Shown here: one piece after another, positions 16,417 to 25,513 of the stretch
How the letters are laid out: each line of letters opens with the position of its first letter
Numbering within the stretch: position 1 is the first letter of the stretch
Source of the DNA: Streptomyces sp. NBC_00190
Lineage (GTDB): Bacteria > Actinomycetota > Actinomycetes > Streptomycetales > Streptomycetaceae
NCBI RefSeq assembly: GCF_036203305.1
Contig: NZ_CP108131.1
Location: forward strand, 868,001 to 932,000
Reading direction: 5' to 3'
Length of the DNA stretch: 64,000 bases
Translations under genes and position numbers: made by a program
Notes under the pieces: model-generated
What the model was told of the DNA's origin: nothing
The model's database searches: none
The model's input: only the letters and a program-made list of their open reading frames with translations

Positions 16417-17469
16417 GTGCATTTCCACGACGACTCACTTTTCCCGGAGAACCAGGAGAATCTGGTGATCCAGGCCGCTCCCTACGGGCCGGAGTGGCTG
16501 CCCGGGGACGCCGACGACCTCCCCCTGACGATGGACGAGCACGTACAGGCTGCCGTCGACTGCCACAACGCCGGAGCCACCGTGCTCCACATCCACGTAC
16601 GAGAGCTCGACGGCAAGGGCTCCAAGCGGATGTCCATGTTCAACGAGCTGCTGGGCCGGCTGCGCCAGGCCGTGCCGGACATGGTCCTGCAGATCGGCGG
16701 ATCGATCTCGTTCGCCCCGGAGGACGAGGGCAGCGAGGCGAAGTGGCTGAGCTACGACACCCGCCACCTGCTGGCCGACCTCGACCCCGCGCCGGACCAG
16801 GTGACTATCGCGATCAACACCAGCCAGATGAACATCGTCGAGATCATGACCGGCGACGACCTCGAAGGCACGTCGATCGCGAAGCCCGAGTACTACAAGG
16901 CCTACCGCGACATGGTCGTCGAGGCGGGCCCCGATTTCTACCTGGAGCACCTGGAGCGCCTGCGCGCGAACGGCATCCAGCCGCACTTCCAGCTCGCCAC
17001 GCTGGCTCAGCTGGAAACCGTGGAGCGGCTCATCCGAAGCGGTGTCCACACCGGCCCGCTGGTCCTCAACTACGTGGCCATCGGCGGCGGTTTCGCAGGC
17101 CGGCACCCGGCAGACCTGATCGAGTTCGTCCGTCGCACCCCGGACGGGGCCGTCCTCACCATCGAGAGTTCCATGCGCGCCGTGGCGCCGATGAACGCCA
17201 TCGGCATCGCGCTCGGTGTGCACGTGCGCGTGGGCAACGAGGACAACCTGTGGCGGCGCAAGGGCGAGCGCATGACCACCGTCGAGCAGATCGAGCAGAT
17301 GGTGCAGATCTCCGAGGCGCTCGGCCGCGACATCGCGACCGGCGCCGAGGCCAAGAGGATCTACAAGCTCGGCGAGTACTACTCCGGGGCCGACGAGACG
17401 CTGGCCCGTCTCGGCATGGTGCCGAACCGCCGTCCTGGTCAGCGCGGCTCCATGTTGCGCGTCGTCTGA
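16417..17469 (+). CDS. Beta-keto acid cleavage enzyme (BKACE, DUF849)
   Basis: A 350-residue TIM-barrel Zn enzyme starting at GTG, with AAGGAG about 10 bases upstream. BKACE enzymes condense a beta-keto acid with acetyl-CoA and release acetoacetate plus a new CoA ester. Expected active-site residues are visible: HIH at residues 58-60 for two Zn ligands, and RVGNEDN with Arg271, Glu275 and Asp276 matching the conserved Arg, Zn-ligand Glu and catalytic Asp of 3-keto-5-aminohexanoate cleavage enzyme. It is the first gene of an operon with a quinone oxidoreductase and a TauD oxygenase. The true keto acid is unknown; carnitine-like or amino-acid-derived acids are possible. Confidence 0.87.
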   Translation: MHFHDDSLFPENQENLVIQAAPYGPEWLPGDADDLPLTMDEHVQAAVDCHNAGATVLHIHVRELDGKGSKRMSMFNELLGRLRQAVPDMVLQIGGSISFAPEDEGSEAKWLSYDTRHLLADLDPAPDQVTIAINTSQMNIVEIMTGDDLEGTSIAKPEYYKAYRDMVVEAGPDFYLEHLERLRANGIQPHFQLATLAQLETVERLIRSGVHTGPLVLNYVAIGGGFAGRHPADLIEFVRRTPDGAVLTIESSMRAVAPMNAIGIALGVHVRVGNEDNLWRRKGERMTTVEQIEQMVQISEALGRDIATGAEAKRIYKLGEYYSGADETLARLGMVPNRRPGQRGSMLRVV

Positions 17470-17545
17470 TCGCGACACGGGACCACCGGGGCGCCGGCGG
17501 CCCCTTCCTCTCTTCCCCACCTCCCACGAACAACGGAGCACTCCC

Positions 17546-18520
17546 ATGGCTCACGCCATTCGCTTCAAGGAGACCGGCGGTCCCGACGTCCTGCGCTGGG
17601 AAGAGGCCGTCGTCGGCGACCCCGGCCCGGGCGAGGTACGGATCCGGCACGAAGCCGTCGGACTCAACTTCGCCGACACCTACTTCCGCAGCGGGCTGTA
17701 TCCCGCGCCGCTGCCCGCCGGACTGGGCGTCGAGGCCGCGGGGGTGGTCCAGGCGGTGGGCGAGGGCGTCACCCATGTCACCGAGGGCGACCGGGTCACG
17801 TACACCGGAAGCCCGCTCGGTGCCTACAGCACGGAACGGGTCATGCCCGCCGGCTCCCTGATCCGGCTGCCGGACGGCATCCCCTTCGAGACCGCCGCCG
17901 CGATGACCATGCGCGGCCTCACCTCCGCCTACCTGTTGCGCAGGATCCACCCGCTGAAGGCCGGGGACACGATCCTGCTGACCGCGGCGGCGGGCGGGGT
18001 CGGCCTGATCGTCTGCCAGTGGGCCAAGCTGCTCGGGCTGACCGTCATCGGCACCGTCTCCACCGAGGAGAAGGCCGAGCTCGCCCGCGCCCACGGCTGC
18101 GACCACGTCATCCGCTACCGGCGCGAGAACGTGGCCGAGCGGGTGCGCGAACTGACGGACGGCGCCGGCGTCCCGGTCGCCTTCGACAGCATCGGCAGGA
18201 CCACCTACGCCGCCTCGCTGGCATCGCTCCGGCGTCGCGGACTGCTGGTCTGCTTCGGTACGGCGTCCGGGCCGGTCCCGCCCATCGACGCCATGCAACT
18301 GGCGCTCAGCGGCTCCCTGTTCGTCACCCGTCCCGCGCTCGCCGACTACATCGCCGACCCCGCGGAGCGGGCAGCGCTGGCGGGCGAGCTCTTCGACCAC
18401 GTCGCCTCCGGACGCATCGCCATCGAGATCAACCAGCGCTACGCGCTCGACGACGCCGTCCGGGCCCACCGCGAGCTGGAGTCGGGACGGACCACGGGAT
18501 CGTCCGTCTTCGTCCTCTGA
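17546..18520 (+). CDS. Quinone oxidoreductase-like MDR protein (zinc-independent)
   Basis: A 324-residue medium-chain dehydrogenase/reductase of the quinone oxidoreductase branch. It has a GroES-like N-domain (VGLNFADTYFRSGLYPAPLP) without catalytic Zn Cys/His ligands, and a Rossmann motif DTILLTAAAGGVGLIVCQWAKLLG. These enzymes use NADPH to reduce quinones or activated double bonds. It is the second gene of the BKACE operon, 76 bases after it, and may handle an unsaturated or quinonoid intermediate. Confidence 0.87.
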   Translation: MAHAIRFKETGGPDVLRWEEAVVGDPGPGEVRIRHEAVGLNFADTYFRSGLYPAPLPAGLGVEAAGVVQAVGEGVTHVTEGDRVTYTGSPLGAYSTERVMPAGSLIRLPDGIPFETAAAMTMRGLTSAYLLRRIHPLKAGDTILLTAAAGGVGLIVCQWAKLLGLTVIGTVSTEEKAELARAHGCDHVIRYRRENVAERVRELTDGAGVPVAFDSIGRTTYAASLASLRRRGLLVCFGTASGPVPPIDAMQLALSGSLFVTRPALADYIADPAERAALAGELFDHVASGRIAIEINQRYALDDAVRAHRELESGRTTGSSVFVL

Positions 18521-18567
18521 ACCCCTGCCGGATCACGCGCATCGCCCCCTCTCCAGGAGGAAGCACC

Positions 18568-19482
18568 ATGGAAAAGACTGTCGCCTCGCCGGAAGGCGCG
18601 CCCGCGCCGGTACGCGCCCACTCCCTCGGCTCGATCAAGGTCGAGCCGCTGACCTGCACCATCGGCGCCGAGCTCTCCGGCGTGAACCTCGGCGACGCCT
18701 CGCGCGACGACGACTTGTTCGCAGAGATCAGGGCCCTGCTCCTGCAGTACAAGGTGCTGTTCCTGCGGGATCAGGACATCACACGCGCCGAACACGTCGC
18801 CTTCGCCGAGCGCTTCGGCCCGCTGGAGGACCACCCGGTGGCCGGCAGCGACCCGGACAACCCCGGCCTGGTACGGATCTACAAGGATCTGGACAGCGTG
18901 CCGGAGCACTACGAGAACGCGCTGCACACCGACGGCACCTGGCGTGCGAACCCGTCCATGGGCGCCGTGCTGCGCTGCGTCGAGTCACCTCCGGTGGGCG
19001 GCGACACCATCTGGGTCAACATGGCCGAGGCCCACCGCCGGCTGCCGGAGCACGTCAAGACACAGATCCAGGGGCTGCGGGCCCGGCACAGCATCGAGGC
19101 CACCTTCGGCGCCGTCATGCCGCAGGACAAACGTCACGCGCTCGGGGCGCAGTTCCCCGACGCGGAGCACCCGGTGGTGCGCACCCACCCCGAGACCGGC
19201 GAACAGATCCTCTTCGTCAACGCCTTCACCACGCACTTCGTCAACTACCACACCCCCGAGAACGTGCGCTTCGGGACGGACTACGCCCCCGGCGCGGGCC
19301 TCCTGCTGAACTACCTGATCGGCCAGGCCGCCGTCCCCGAGTACCAGGTGCGCTGGCGTTGGACGCCGAACAGCGTCGCCATCTGGGACAACCGCTCCAC
19401 CCAGCACTACGCCGTCCAGGACTACTGGCCCGCCGTCCGCAAGATGGAGCGCGCCGGAATCGTCGGCGACAGACCGTTCTGA
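18568..19482 (+). CDS. TauD/TfdA-family Fe(II)/2-oxoglutarate dioxygenase
   Basis: A 304-residue oxygenase. The facial triad can be read: HTDGTW gives the His-x-Asp pair, and NRSTQHYAVQDYW gives the distal His; RKMER supplies an Arg suited to the 2-oxoglutarate carboxylate. Members hydroxylate taurine, aryloxyacids, alkyl sulphates or gamma-butyrobetaine. AGGAGG at 18555-18560 precedes the ATG. Position after BKACE and quinone oxidoreductase suggests it carries out an early hydroxylation in the same route. Substrate unknown. Confidence 0.88.
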   Translation: MEKTVASPEGAPAPVRAHSLGSIKVEPLTCTIGAELSGVNLGDASRDDDLFAEIRALLLQYKVLFLRDQDITRAEHVAFAERFGPLEDHPVAGSDPDNPGLVRIYKDLDSVPEHYENALHTDGTWRANPSMGAVLRCVESPPVGGDTIWVNMAEAHRRLPEHVKTQIQGLRARHSIEATFGAVMPQDKRHALGAQFPDAEHPVVRTHPETGEQILFVNAFTTHFVNYHTPENVRFGTDYAPGAGLLLNYLIGQAAVPEYQVRWRWTPNSVAIWDNRSTQHYAVQDYWPAVRKMERAGIVGDRPF

Positions 19483-19521
19483 CTCCTTCCCTTTCCGCCA
19501 AGAGCAGTTGAGGTGATGACA

Positions 19522-20868
19522 ATGGGGTTTCTCACCACTGCGGAACCCGCCCCGGGCAGAACCGTTTCCGGTTCCTCGGAGTGGCCCGTGTCCCGGCGCT
19601 ACGCCTGGGCAGTCTTTGCACTGAGTTTCGGACTCCTACTCTCGGACTACATGTCCCGGCAGGTCCTCAACGCCGTCTTCCCGATGCTGAAGGCCGACTG
19701 GCTGCTCTCGGACGCCCGACTGGGCTCCCTCAGCGGCATCGTGGCGCTGGCGGTCGGTCTGCTCACCTTCCCGCTCTCACTGCTGGCCGACCGATGGGGC
19801 AGGGTGAGATCCCTGGTCGCCGCGGCCACGATGTGGAGCCTGGCGACCCTGGGCTGCGCGGTGGCGGCGAGCTACGACCAGATGTTCACCGGCCGGCTCT
19901 TCGTCGGCATCGGTGAGGCCGCGTACGGCAGTGTCGGCATCGCCGTGGTCCTCAGCGTCTTCCCGCGCGCCCTGCGGGCGACGCTCTCGGGGGCCTTCAT
20001 CGCAGGCGGGGCCTTCGGCTCGGTCCTGGGCATATCCATCGGCGGCGCCGTGGCCCAGGCGTACGGCTGGCGCTGGGCGTTCGGTGTGATGGGCGTCTTC
20101 GGTCTGGTGCTCGCGGGCGTCTACGCGGTCGTGGTCACGGAGAAGCGGCTGGCCCCGCGGCATCCGGCCGAGGGCGGGGCCGCCACGGACGGGCGCGAGC
20201 GTCTGCGCGTGCTCCTCCCCCGGCTCTTCTCGTCCGTCTCCGTGATCAGCGCCTACATCGGCAGCGGTCTGCAGCTGTTCATCGCGGGTGCGCTGATCTC
20301 CTGGCTGCCCAGCTACTTCAACCGTTACTACGACATGCCGACCGCGAAAGCCGGTGCGACGGCAGGACTCTTCGCCCTGATGATCGGAATCGGCATGATC
20401 GCCGGAGGCATCGCCTCGGACCGGATCAGCCGGCGCGTCCCGATCCGCAAGTGGGCCGTCGCCATCAGCTGCAGCGTGGGATCCCTCGTCCTGCTGATGA
20501 CCGCGTTCCGCCTGCCGGCCGGCCCCGTACAGCTGCTGGTGCTGGGGCTGGGGACCCTGCTGTGCGCCGGAACGGCCGGGCCGGGGGCCGCCATGGTGGC
20601 GAACCTGACCCCCGCGGCCATCGCCGCGACGGCGTTCGCCACGCTCACGCTGGCCCAGAGCCTGCTCGGACTCGCCCCCGGCCCCGCGGTCACCGGATGG
20701 CTCGCGGACCGGCTCGGTCTGCTCGGCGCGCTCCGGCTCGTCCCGCTCGTGGCGATCGCGGCCACCGCGGCCTTCCTGATCGGCCGCCACTCCTACCACC
20801 GTGATCTGCGCCGTCTGACCGGGGTCGCCCCGGGGGCGGAGCCGAAGCAGACGGAGGCGCCCGCATGA
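19522..20868 (+). CDS. MFS transporter
   Basis: A 448-residue membrane protein with about 12 hydrophobic helices. It has the MFS loop LLADRWGRVRSL between helices 2 and 3, and GRLFVGIGEAAYGSVG in helix 4. ATG 19522 has GAGG 8 bases upstream; two nearer in-frame starts (19513, 19516) are too close to that site. It is the fourth gene of the catabolic operon and probably imports the substrate. It belongs to a different MFS family from the transporter at 11741-13135. Confidence 0.85.
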   Translation: MGFLTTAEPAPGRTVSGSSEWPVSRRYAWAVFALSFGLLLSDYMSRQVLNAVFPMLKADWLLSDARLGSLSGIVALAVGLLTFPLSLLADRWGRVRSLVAAATMWSLATLGCAVAASYDQMFTGRLFVGIGEAAYGSVGIAVVLSVFPRALRATLSGAFIAGGAFGSVLGISIGGAVAQAYGWRWAFGVMGVFGLVLAGVYAVVVTEKRLAPRHPAEGGAATDGRERLRVLLPRLFSSVSVISAYIGSGLQLFIAGALISWLPSYFNRYYDMPTAKAGATAGLFALMIGIGMIAGGIASDRISRRVPIRKWAVAISCSVGSLVLLMTAFRLPAGPVQLLVLGLGTLLCAGTAGPGAAMVANLTPAAIAATAFATLTLAQSLLGLAPGPAVTGWLADRLGLLGALRLVPLVAIAATAAFLIGRHSYHRDLRRLTGVAPGAEPKQTEAPA

Positions 20869-21449
20869 GCCGTACCACCGAGTCGGTGATCGTGATCGTC
20901 CCCGGCCTGCGCGACCACGTCGAGGAGCACTGGCAGACCCTGCTGGCGGACCGGCTCACCGAGGCCGGGCGTACCGTCCGCACCGTTCCCCCGCCGGCGC
21001 AGGACCGGCTGAGCCGCGGAGCCCGCGTCGCCGCACTGGACGAGGTGATGGTGCGGATCGCGGGGCCCGTCGTACTGGTCGCCCACAGCGCCGGTGTCGT
21101 CACCACCGTCCACTGGTCCCGGCGCCACCCTGCGCAGGTGCAGGTACAGGGGGCGCTCCTGGTGACCCCGCCGGACTTCGAGCGGCCGTTGCCGGACGGC
21201 TACCCCACCCCCGAGATGCTCGACGAGACCGGCTGGATCCCGGTGCCCCGCTCGCCCCTCCCCTTCCCCAGCATCGTCGCGGCCAGCTCGAACGACCCGC
21301 TGGGCACACTCGGGCGGGTCGCCGAGCTGGCCCGGAACTGGGGCGGCCGCCTCGTGGAACTCGGCGACGTCGGCCACCTCAACCCCGCCTCCGGCCATGG
21401 CCTGTGGCCGCGCGCGGAAGAACTGCTCCGCGAGCTCGAACACAGCTGA
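20865..21449 (+). CDS. RBBP9/YdeN-type alpha/beta hydrolase
   Basis: A 194-residue small serine hydrolase overlapping the transporter stop by ATGA. IVIVPGLRDHVEEHWQTLL is the RBBP9/YdeN signature start, VLVAHSAGVV is the nucleophile elbow (Ser), ASSNDP supplies the Asp, and GDVGHLNPASGHG supplies the His. It probably hydrolyses an ester or thioester intermediate or a by-product. Last gene of the operon; 298 bases without a gene follow before the deacetylase-like gene. Confidence 0.85.
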   Translation: MSRTTESVIVIVPGLRDHVEEHWQTLLADRLTEAGRTVRTVPPPAQDRLSRGARVAALDEVMVRIAGPVVLVAHSAGVVTTVHWSRRHPAQVQVQGALLVTPPDFERPLPDGYPTPEMLDETGWIPVPRSPLPFPSIVAASSNDPLGTLGRVAELARNWGGRLVELGDVGHLNPASGHGLWPRAEELLRELEHS

Positions 21450-21747
21450 TCCCCCGCGCAACCCCGCCGTCACGGCCTCACGGTCGACGACCCCTCACGG
21501 GCGTGATCCTGTCCGCTGCGGCGGGTTTCAGCCGGTCTCGGTGCTGAGCCGCATCCGTCCTCGACGCGCTCAGCTCCGACCGGACAAATGCCACTCAAGC
21601 GCACTCCTGCTCGGCGCAGGGCCTGTGGGGTGGCTGTGAATCGACGTAGATGTGGGACCGGGGTGCAGGAGGAGTGCCGACAAGTTCTATATTCGTACGA
21701 ACCATCCACACGCGGCCCGTCTGCGGTGATCAGGGGGGACGACTGAG

Positions 21748-23067
21748 ATGGCAGACACCGACACCGCTCCAAGCATCCGGACGGAGTCCCGGAAGACCCG
21801 CAAGGTGCGCAGGAAGGCGCAGAACCGCAAACGCCTGGGCATAGGCATGGCCGTGATCGCCCTGGGCGGGGCCGCCGCCACAGCGTACGCCTTCACCCTG
21901 GGCGACTCCTCGGGCACCGCCACGCGCGACGCGAAGTTCGCGGCGGGCGGTACGGCCGAGGAGGCCGCCGCCGCGAAGGGCTCGGAGGAACCCTGGGACG
22001 GCAAGACCAAGGTGCTCGGAGACGGCTCCACCTCCTACACCGGGCCCCAGCCGGGACAGCTCAAGCCCGAGCGGCTGAAGCCCGGCGAGAAGCCGCCGCA
22101 GTTCGTGGTGTTCTCCTGGGACGGCGCGCTGGAAGGCGACGACCACCTCTTCTCGCACTTCCGCCAGGTGGCCAAGCAGAACAAGGCCCACATGACCTTC
22201 TTCCTCACGGGCATCTACCTGCTGCCGGACGACAAGAAGTCGCTCTACCTCCCGCCGCAGCACAACCAGGGCGCGGCCGCGATCTCGTACCCGACCGTCC
22301 CGCACGTGAAGAGCACGCTGGGGCAGCTGCGCGGCGCCTGGACCGACGGCAACGAGATCGGCTCGCACTTCAACGGGCACTTCTGCGGGCCCAAGGGCGG
22401 CGGGGACTGGAGCCCCGCCGAATGGAAGAGCGAGATCGACCAGACGTACTCGTTCGTCAAGAACTGGAAGACCAACACCGGCTTCACCAAGGAAGCGCCG
22501 CTGCCCTTCGACCCGGACCGGGAGGTGGTCGGCGGGCGCGCGCCCTGCCTGGAGGGCCAGAAGAACCTCCTGACCGCGATCAAGCCGTACGGCTGGCGCT
22601 ACGACGCGAGCTCCTCGGGCGACTTCCAGCTGTGGCCGTCCAAGCTGGACGGAATATGGAACTTCCCCCTCCAGCTCGTGCCGCTTCAAGGCAAGGAGGT
22701 GCAGGTCCTCTCCATGGACTTCAACTTCCTCTTCAACCAGTCGGGCGACAGCACGCAGGGCGACCCGGCGAAGTTCGCGGCGTGGCAGGCGCAGGTCCGC
22801 GGTTCGTACATGAATGGCTTCAACCGGGTCTACAACGGCAGCCGGGCGCCCATGTTCATCGGCAACCACTTCGAGGACTGGAACGGCGGCATCTACATGA
22901 AGGCCGTCGAGGACGTCATGAAGGACGTCTGCCCGCGTGAGGACGTCCGCTGCGTGTCGTTCAAGGAGCTGTCGGACTGGCTCGACGCCCAGGACCCGAA
23001 GGTCCTGGCCCGACTGCGCACGCTCGACCCCGCGCAGGCACCGGACTGGACCGATCTGATCAAGTAG
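21748..23067 (+). CDS. Membrane-anchored polysaccharide deacetylase-like protein
   Basis: A 439-residue protein with a basic N-terminus, one transmembrane anchor (LGIGMAVIALGGAAATAYAF, about residues 31-50), an Ala/Gly linker and an extracytoplasmic NodB-like domain. FVVFSWDGALEGDDHLF replaces the usual TFDDG motif with a single-Asp form. EIGSHFNGHFC gives the HxxxH metal pair, and APLPFDPDREVVGGRAPCL resembles the motif 3 RxP region. The altered first motif makes true deacetylase activity uncertain. A TATATT at 21688-21693 could be its -10 box. Confidence 0.75.
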   Translation: MADTDTAPSIRTESRKTRKVRRKAQNRKRLGIGMAVIALGGAAATAYAFTLGDSSGTATRDAKFAAGGTAEEAAAAKGSEEPWDGKTKVLGDGSTSYTGPQPGQLKPERLKPGEKPPQFVVFSWDGALEGDDHLFSHFRQVAKQNKAHMTFFLTGIYLLPDDKKSLYLPPQHNQGAAAISYPTVPHVKSTLGQLRGAWTDGNEIGSHFNGHFCGPKGGGDWSPAEWKSEIDQTYSFVKNWKTNTGFTKEAPLPFDPDREVVGGRAPCLEGQKNLLTAIKPYGWRYDASSSGDFQLWPSKLDGIWNFPLQLVPLQGKEVQVLSMDFNFLFNQSGDSTQGDPAKFAAWQAQVRGSYMNGFNRVYNGSRAPMFIGNHFEDWNGGIYMKAVEDVMKDVCPREDVRCVSFKELSDWLDAQDPKVLARLRTLDPAQAPDWTDLIK

Positions 23068-23071
23068 ACCG

Positions 23072-23095
23072 GCCGGGCGGCGTGCGGCGCCCGGC
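23072..23095. terminator. Bidirectional terminator between convergent envelope genes
   Basis: GCCGGGCG / CGCCCGGC, a perfect 8-bp stem with an 8-base loop, in the 36-base gap between the convergent deacetylase-like and penicillin-binding protein genes. Confidence 0.5.
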
Positions 23096-23103
23096 AGCCC
23101 GGC

Positions 23104-25242
23104 CTACTTCACCGCCTTGATGTAGTCGCCCCACAGGCGCACCGCCCTCTCGCTGCCGAGCGTGCCCGGGGCGTCGCCCCCCAGCCCCGTCAGCGGCAGC
23201 GGAACCAGGTCGGTCAACGACATCCGGTAGACCACGACGGCCGTGGACTCCTGCTCGGTACTGGCCACGAACCAGCCCGCCGTGTTGGCGGCGGTCGTCC
23301 CCGTCTTGCCCGCCGCACCGGGGTGCGCCTTGGCCACCGTCTTCGCCGACCCCTCGGTGACGGCGTCCTGCAGGGCGTCCGTCACCGCGCGGGCGGTCTT
23401 GGCGCTCACTGCCCGGGTCGGCTTCGGCCCGTCGAGCGGCACCGCGGCGCCGTTGCGGGTGACCGAGCGCACCGAGTACGGGTCGGTGTGCATGCCGTCG
23501 GCGGCGAAGGTCTGGTAGGCGCCGGCCATCCGGATCGCGCTGGGCGTCGAGTTCTCCCCGAGGGCGAATCCGGGGATCCGCGGGCCGAGGCTCGATTCGA
23601 GCAGCCCCGAGCGCTGGGCGAACGCCTCCACCCGGTCGAGGCCGACGTCGAGGCCGAGCTGGAGCATGGACGTGTTGACGGAGTTGGCCACGGCCTGGCG
23701 CAAGGACACCTGACCCCAGTTGCGGCCGCCGTCGTTGCGTCCCTTCACCACCTTGCCGCTCCGGTCCCAGTACGGGCCCTCGGGCGTCTGCACGGTCACC
23801 TGGTCATTGCCGTCGTAGGTGCTGGAGGGGGAGACCGGCGTACGGGCCTTGCCACGCGTGCGCAGTACCCCTTCGTCGAGCGCGGCGGCGTAGACGATCG
23901 GCGTGAACGCCGTGCCGACCGGGATCGTCGTCGCGTTCGACTCGTTGAAGCCCTGCTTCAGGTAGTCGGGGCCTCCGTACACGGCGAGCAGCCGCCCGTC
24001 GGGGGCGACGCTCGCCGCGCCGATCTTGGCGTGCTTGTCGGTGTCGGGACGCCGCTCCGCGTCGAAGTCCTTCTGGGTCTCCTGGACGGCGGCGGTCAGC
24101 GCGGTCATCCGGGCCTGGTCGAAGGTCGTGTAGATCTGGTAGCCGCCGAGGTCGAAGTCGGACTCCTTGATGTGCCCGGACTTGATCGTGTACGCCTTGG
24201 CCATCTCGACCAGGTAGCCGGTCTGCGCGCCGGGTATGCCGACGAGGGACGAGGCGGAGGGCTCGGGGAACTTCGTGTAGGTGGCGCGCTCGGCGCGCGA
24301 GAGCTGGCCGGTCTCGACCATGCGGTCCAGGATCCAGTTCCAGCGTTCGACGGCCCGCTCGTGGTTCTCCTTGCCGAGAGTGGGGTCGTAGAGGCCGGCG
24401 CCCTTGAGGAGGGAGGCCAGGAAGGCGCCCTCGCTGGGGTCCAGCTGTGAGACGTCCTTGCCGTAGTACGCCTGGGACGCGCGCTGGATGCCGTAGGTCC
24501 CGCGCCCGAACCAGCTGGTGTTGAGGTAGTCCTGGAAGATCCGGTCCTTGCTCTTCCGGTTGTCCAGCTTCAGGGCGAGCAGGAGCTCGGTGAACTTCCG
24601 GGAGAGGGTGCGGTCCTGGTTCAGATAGGCGTTCTTCACGTACTGCTGCGTGATGGTGGACCCGCCCTGGGTCTCGCCCCCCGTCAGTCCCGCGCGCACC
24701 GCGCGCAGGACACCGGACGGGGAGACTCCGGGATCCGAGTAGAAGCTCGCGTTCTCGGCCGCGAGAACCGCTCCGCGGACCTTGGGGGGCACCTTGTCCA
24801 GCGGCATCTCCTGGCGGCTGACCCAGCCCGTCCGGGCCATCGTGGAGCCGTCGGCCCAGTAGTAGACGTTGTCCTGTTGCTTGGCAAAGGAGTTGAGATC
24901 GTCTGGTATGTCCGTTACCGCGTACGCGATTGTGACGAATCCCACTACGCCGAGGAACGCGTACAGGCAAGCGCCCAGCCACTGGCGCCACGAGGGCACC
25001 CACCGGCGCCAGCCGGTGCGGCCCGGCCGCGGGAAGTCGGGTCGCAGGCGCGGCAGCTGTGTGCGCGCCAGGGCGACGGCCGGGGCGAGGGCCCGTGCGA
25101 GGGCCTGCCTGAGGACATCGAGCCGGACGGAACGCTCCCGTGGCCGGGCCCGCGACCCCGACCTCCCCCGGCGGCCCGGGTCGGCTCCACCGCTTCCCTC
25201 CGAAGCCGACCGCCCGTCCCGAGATTGCCCCCTACCGGCCAT
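23104..25242 (-). CDS. Class A penicillin-binding protein with degenerate transpeptidase motif
   Basis: A 712-residue protein with an Arg/Ser-rich cytoplasmic tail, one transmembrane helix near residue 90 (LGACLYAFLGVVGFVTIAY), a GT51 glycosyltransferase domain and a transpeptidase domain. GT51 motifs look intact: AENASFY, GGSTITQQYVKNAYL, RKFTE and the YLNTSWFGRGTYGI region. In the transpeptidase, SVN (521-523) and KTGTT (646 on) are present, but the SxxK nucleophile motif reads T444-A-F-T447, so both Ser and Lys are Thr. I infer peptidoglycan polymerase activity with little or no normal cross-linking. The ATG is preceded by GGAAGG. A divergent amidase-domain gene lies upstream. Confidence 0.85.
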   Translation of the reverse strand: MAGRGQSRDGRSASEGSGGADPGRRGRSGSRARPRERSVRLDVLRQALARALAPAVALARTQLPRLRPDFPRPGRTGWRRWVPSWRQWLGACLYAFLGVVGFVTIAYAVTDIPDDLNSFAKQQDNVYYWADGSTMARTGWVSRQEMPLDKVPPKVRGAVLAAENASFYSDPGVSPSGVLRAVRAGLTGGETQGGSTITQQYVKNAYLNQDRTLSRKFTELLLALKLDNRKSKDRIFQDYLNTSWFGRGTYGIQRASQAYYGKDVSQLDPSEGAFLASLLKGAGLYDPTLGKENHERAVERWNWILDRMVETGQLSRAERATYTKFPEPSASSLVGIPGAQTGYLVEMAKAYTIKSGHIKESDFDLGGYQIYTTFDQARMTALTAAVQETQKDFDAERRPDTDKHAKIGAASVAPDGRLLAVYGGPDYLKQGFNESNATTIPVGTAFTPIVYAAALDEGVLRTRGKARTPVSPSSTYDGNDQVTVQTPEGPYWDRSGKVVKGRNDGGRNWGQVSLRQAVANSVNTSMLQLGLDVGLDRVEAFAQRSGLLESSLGPRIPGFALGENSTPSAIRMAGAYQTFAADGMHTDPYSVRSVTRNGAAVPLDGPKPTRAVSAKTARAVTDALQDAVTEGSAKTVAKAHPGAAGKTGTTAANTAGWFVASTEQESTAVVVYRMSLTDLVPLPLTGLGGDAPGTLGSERAVRLWGDYIKAVK

Positions 25243-25513
25243 ATCCTTCCCGCCCACTCCGAATGCCCCCCTCTGCTGTGCTTTCCCGCACACCCTAGAT
25301 GCACTTGCTGTGCGGCCGGACGGGTGGTGGGCGGGATCACTCCGCATGCCCCGGCGTCGGCCCCCGGTGATCAAGCGGAGGCAATCCGCCCGGCCCACGG
25401 GGCGACTGCGGCCGGGCAACCGTCGACGAAGCGGAACGCGACGAAACAGTCGCGTAGTTGTGCGAAAATGCCGTCCCCCGGTTCGTGTGGACCGGGTGAC
25501 AAGGGGAAAAAGA

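Noticed and set aside
24869..25513. Long open plus-strand extension of the amidase gene upstream of 25514
   Set aside because: It runs antisense to the PBP gene and then through the divergent promoter gap. The GTG at 25514 has a ribosome binding site and starts a proper signal peptide.
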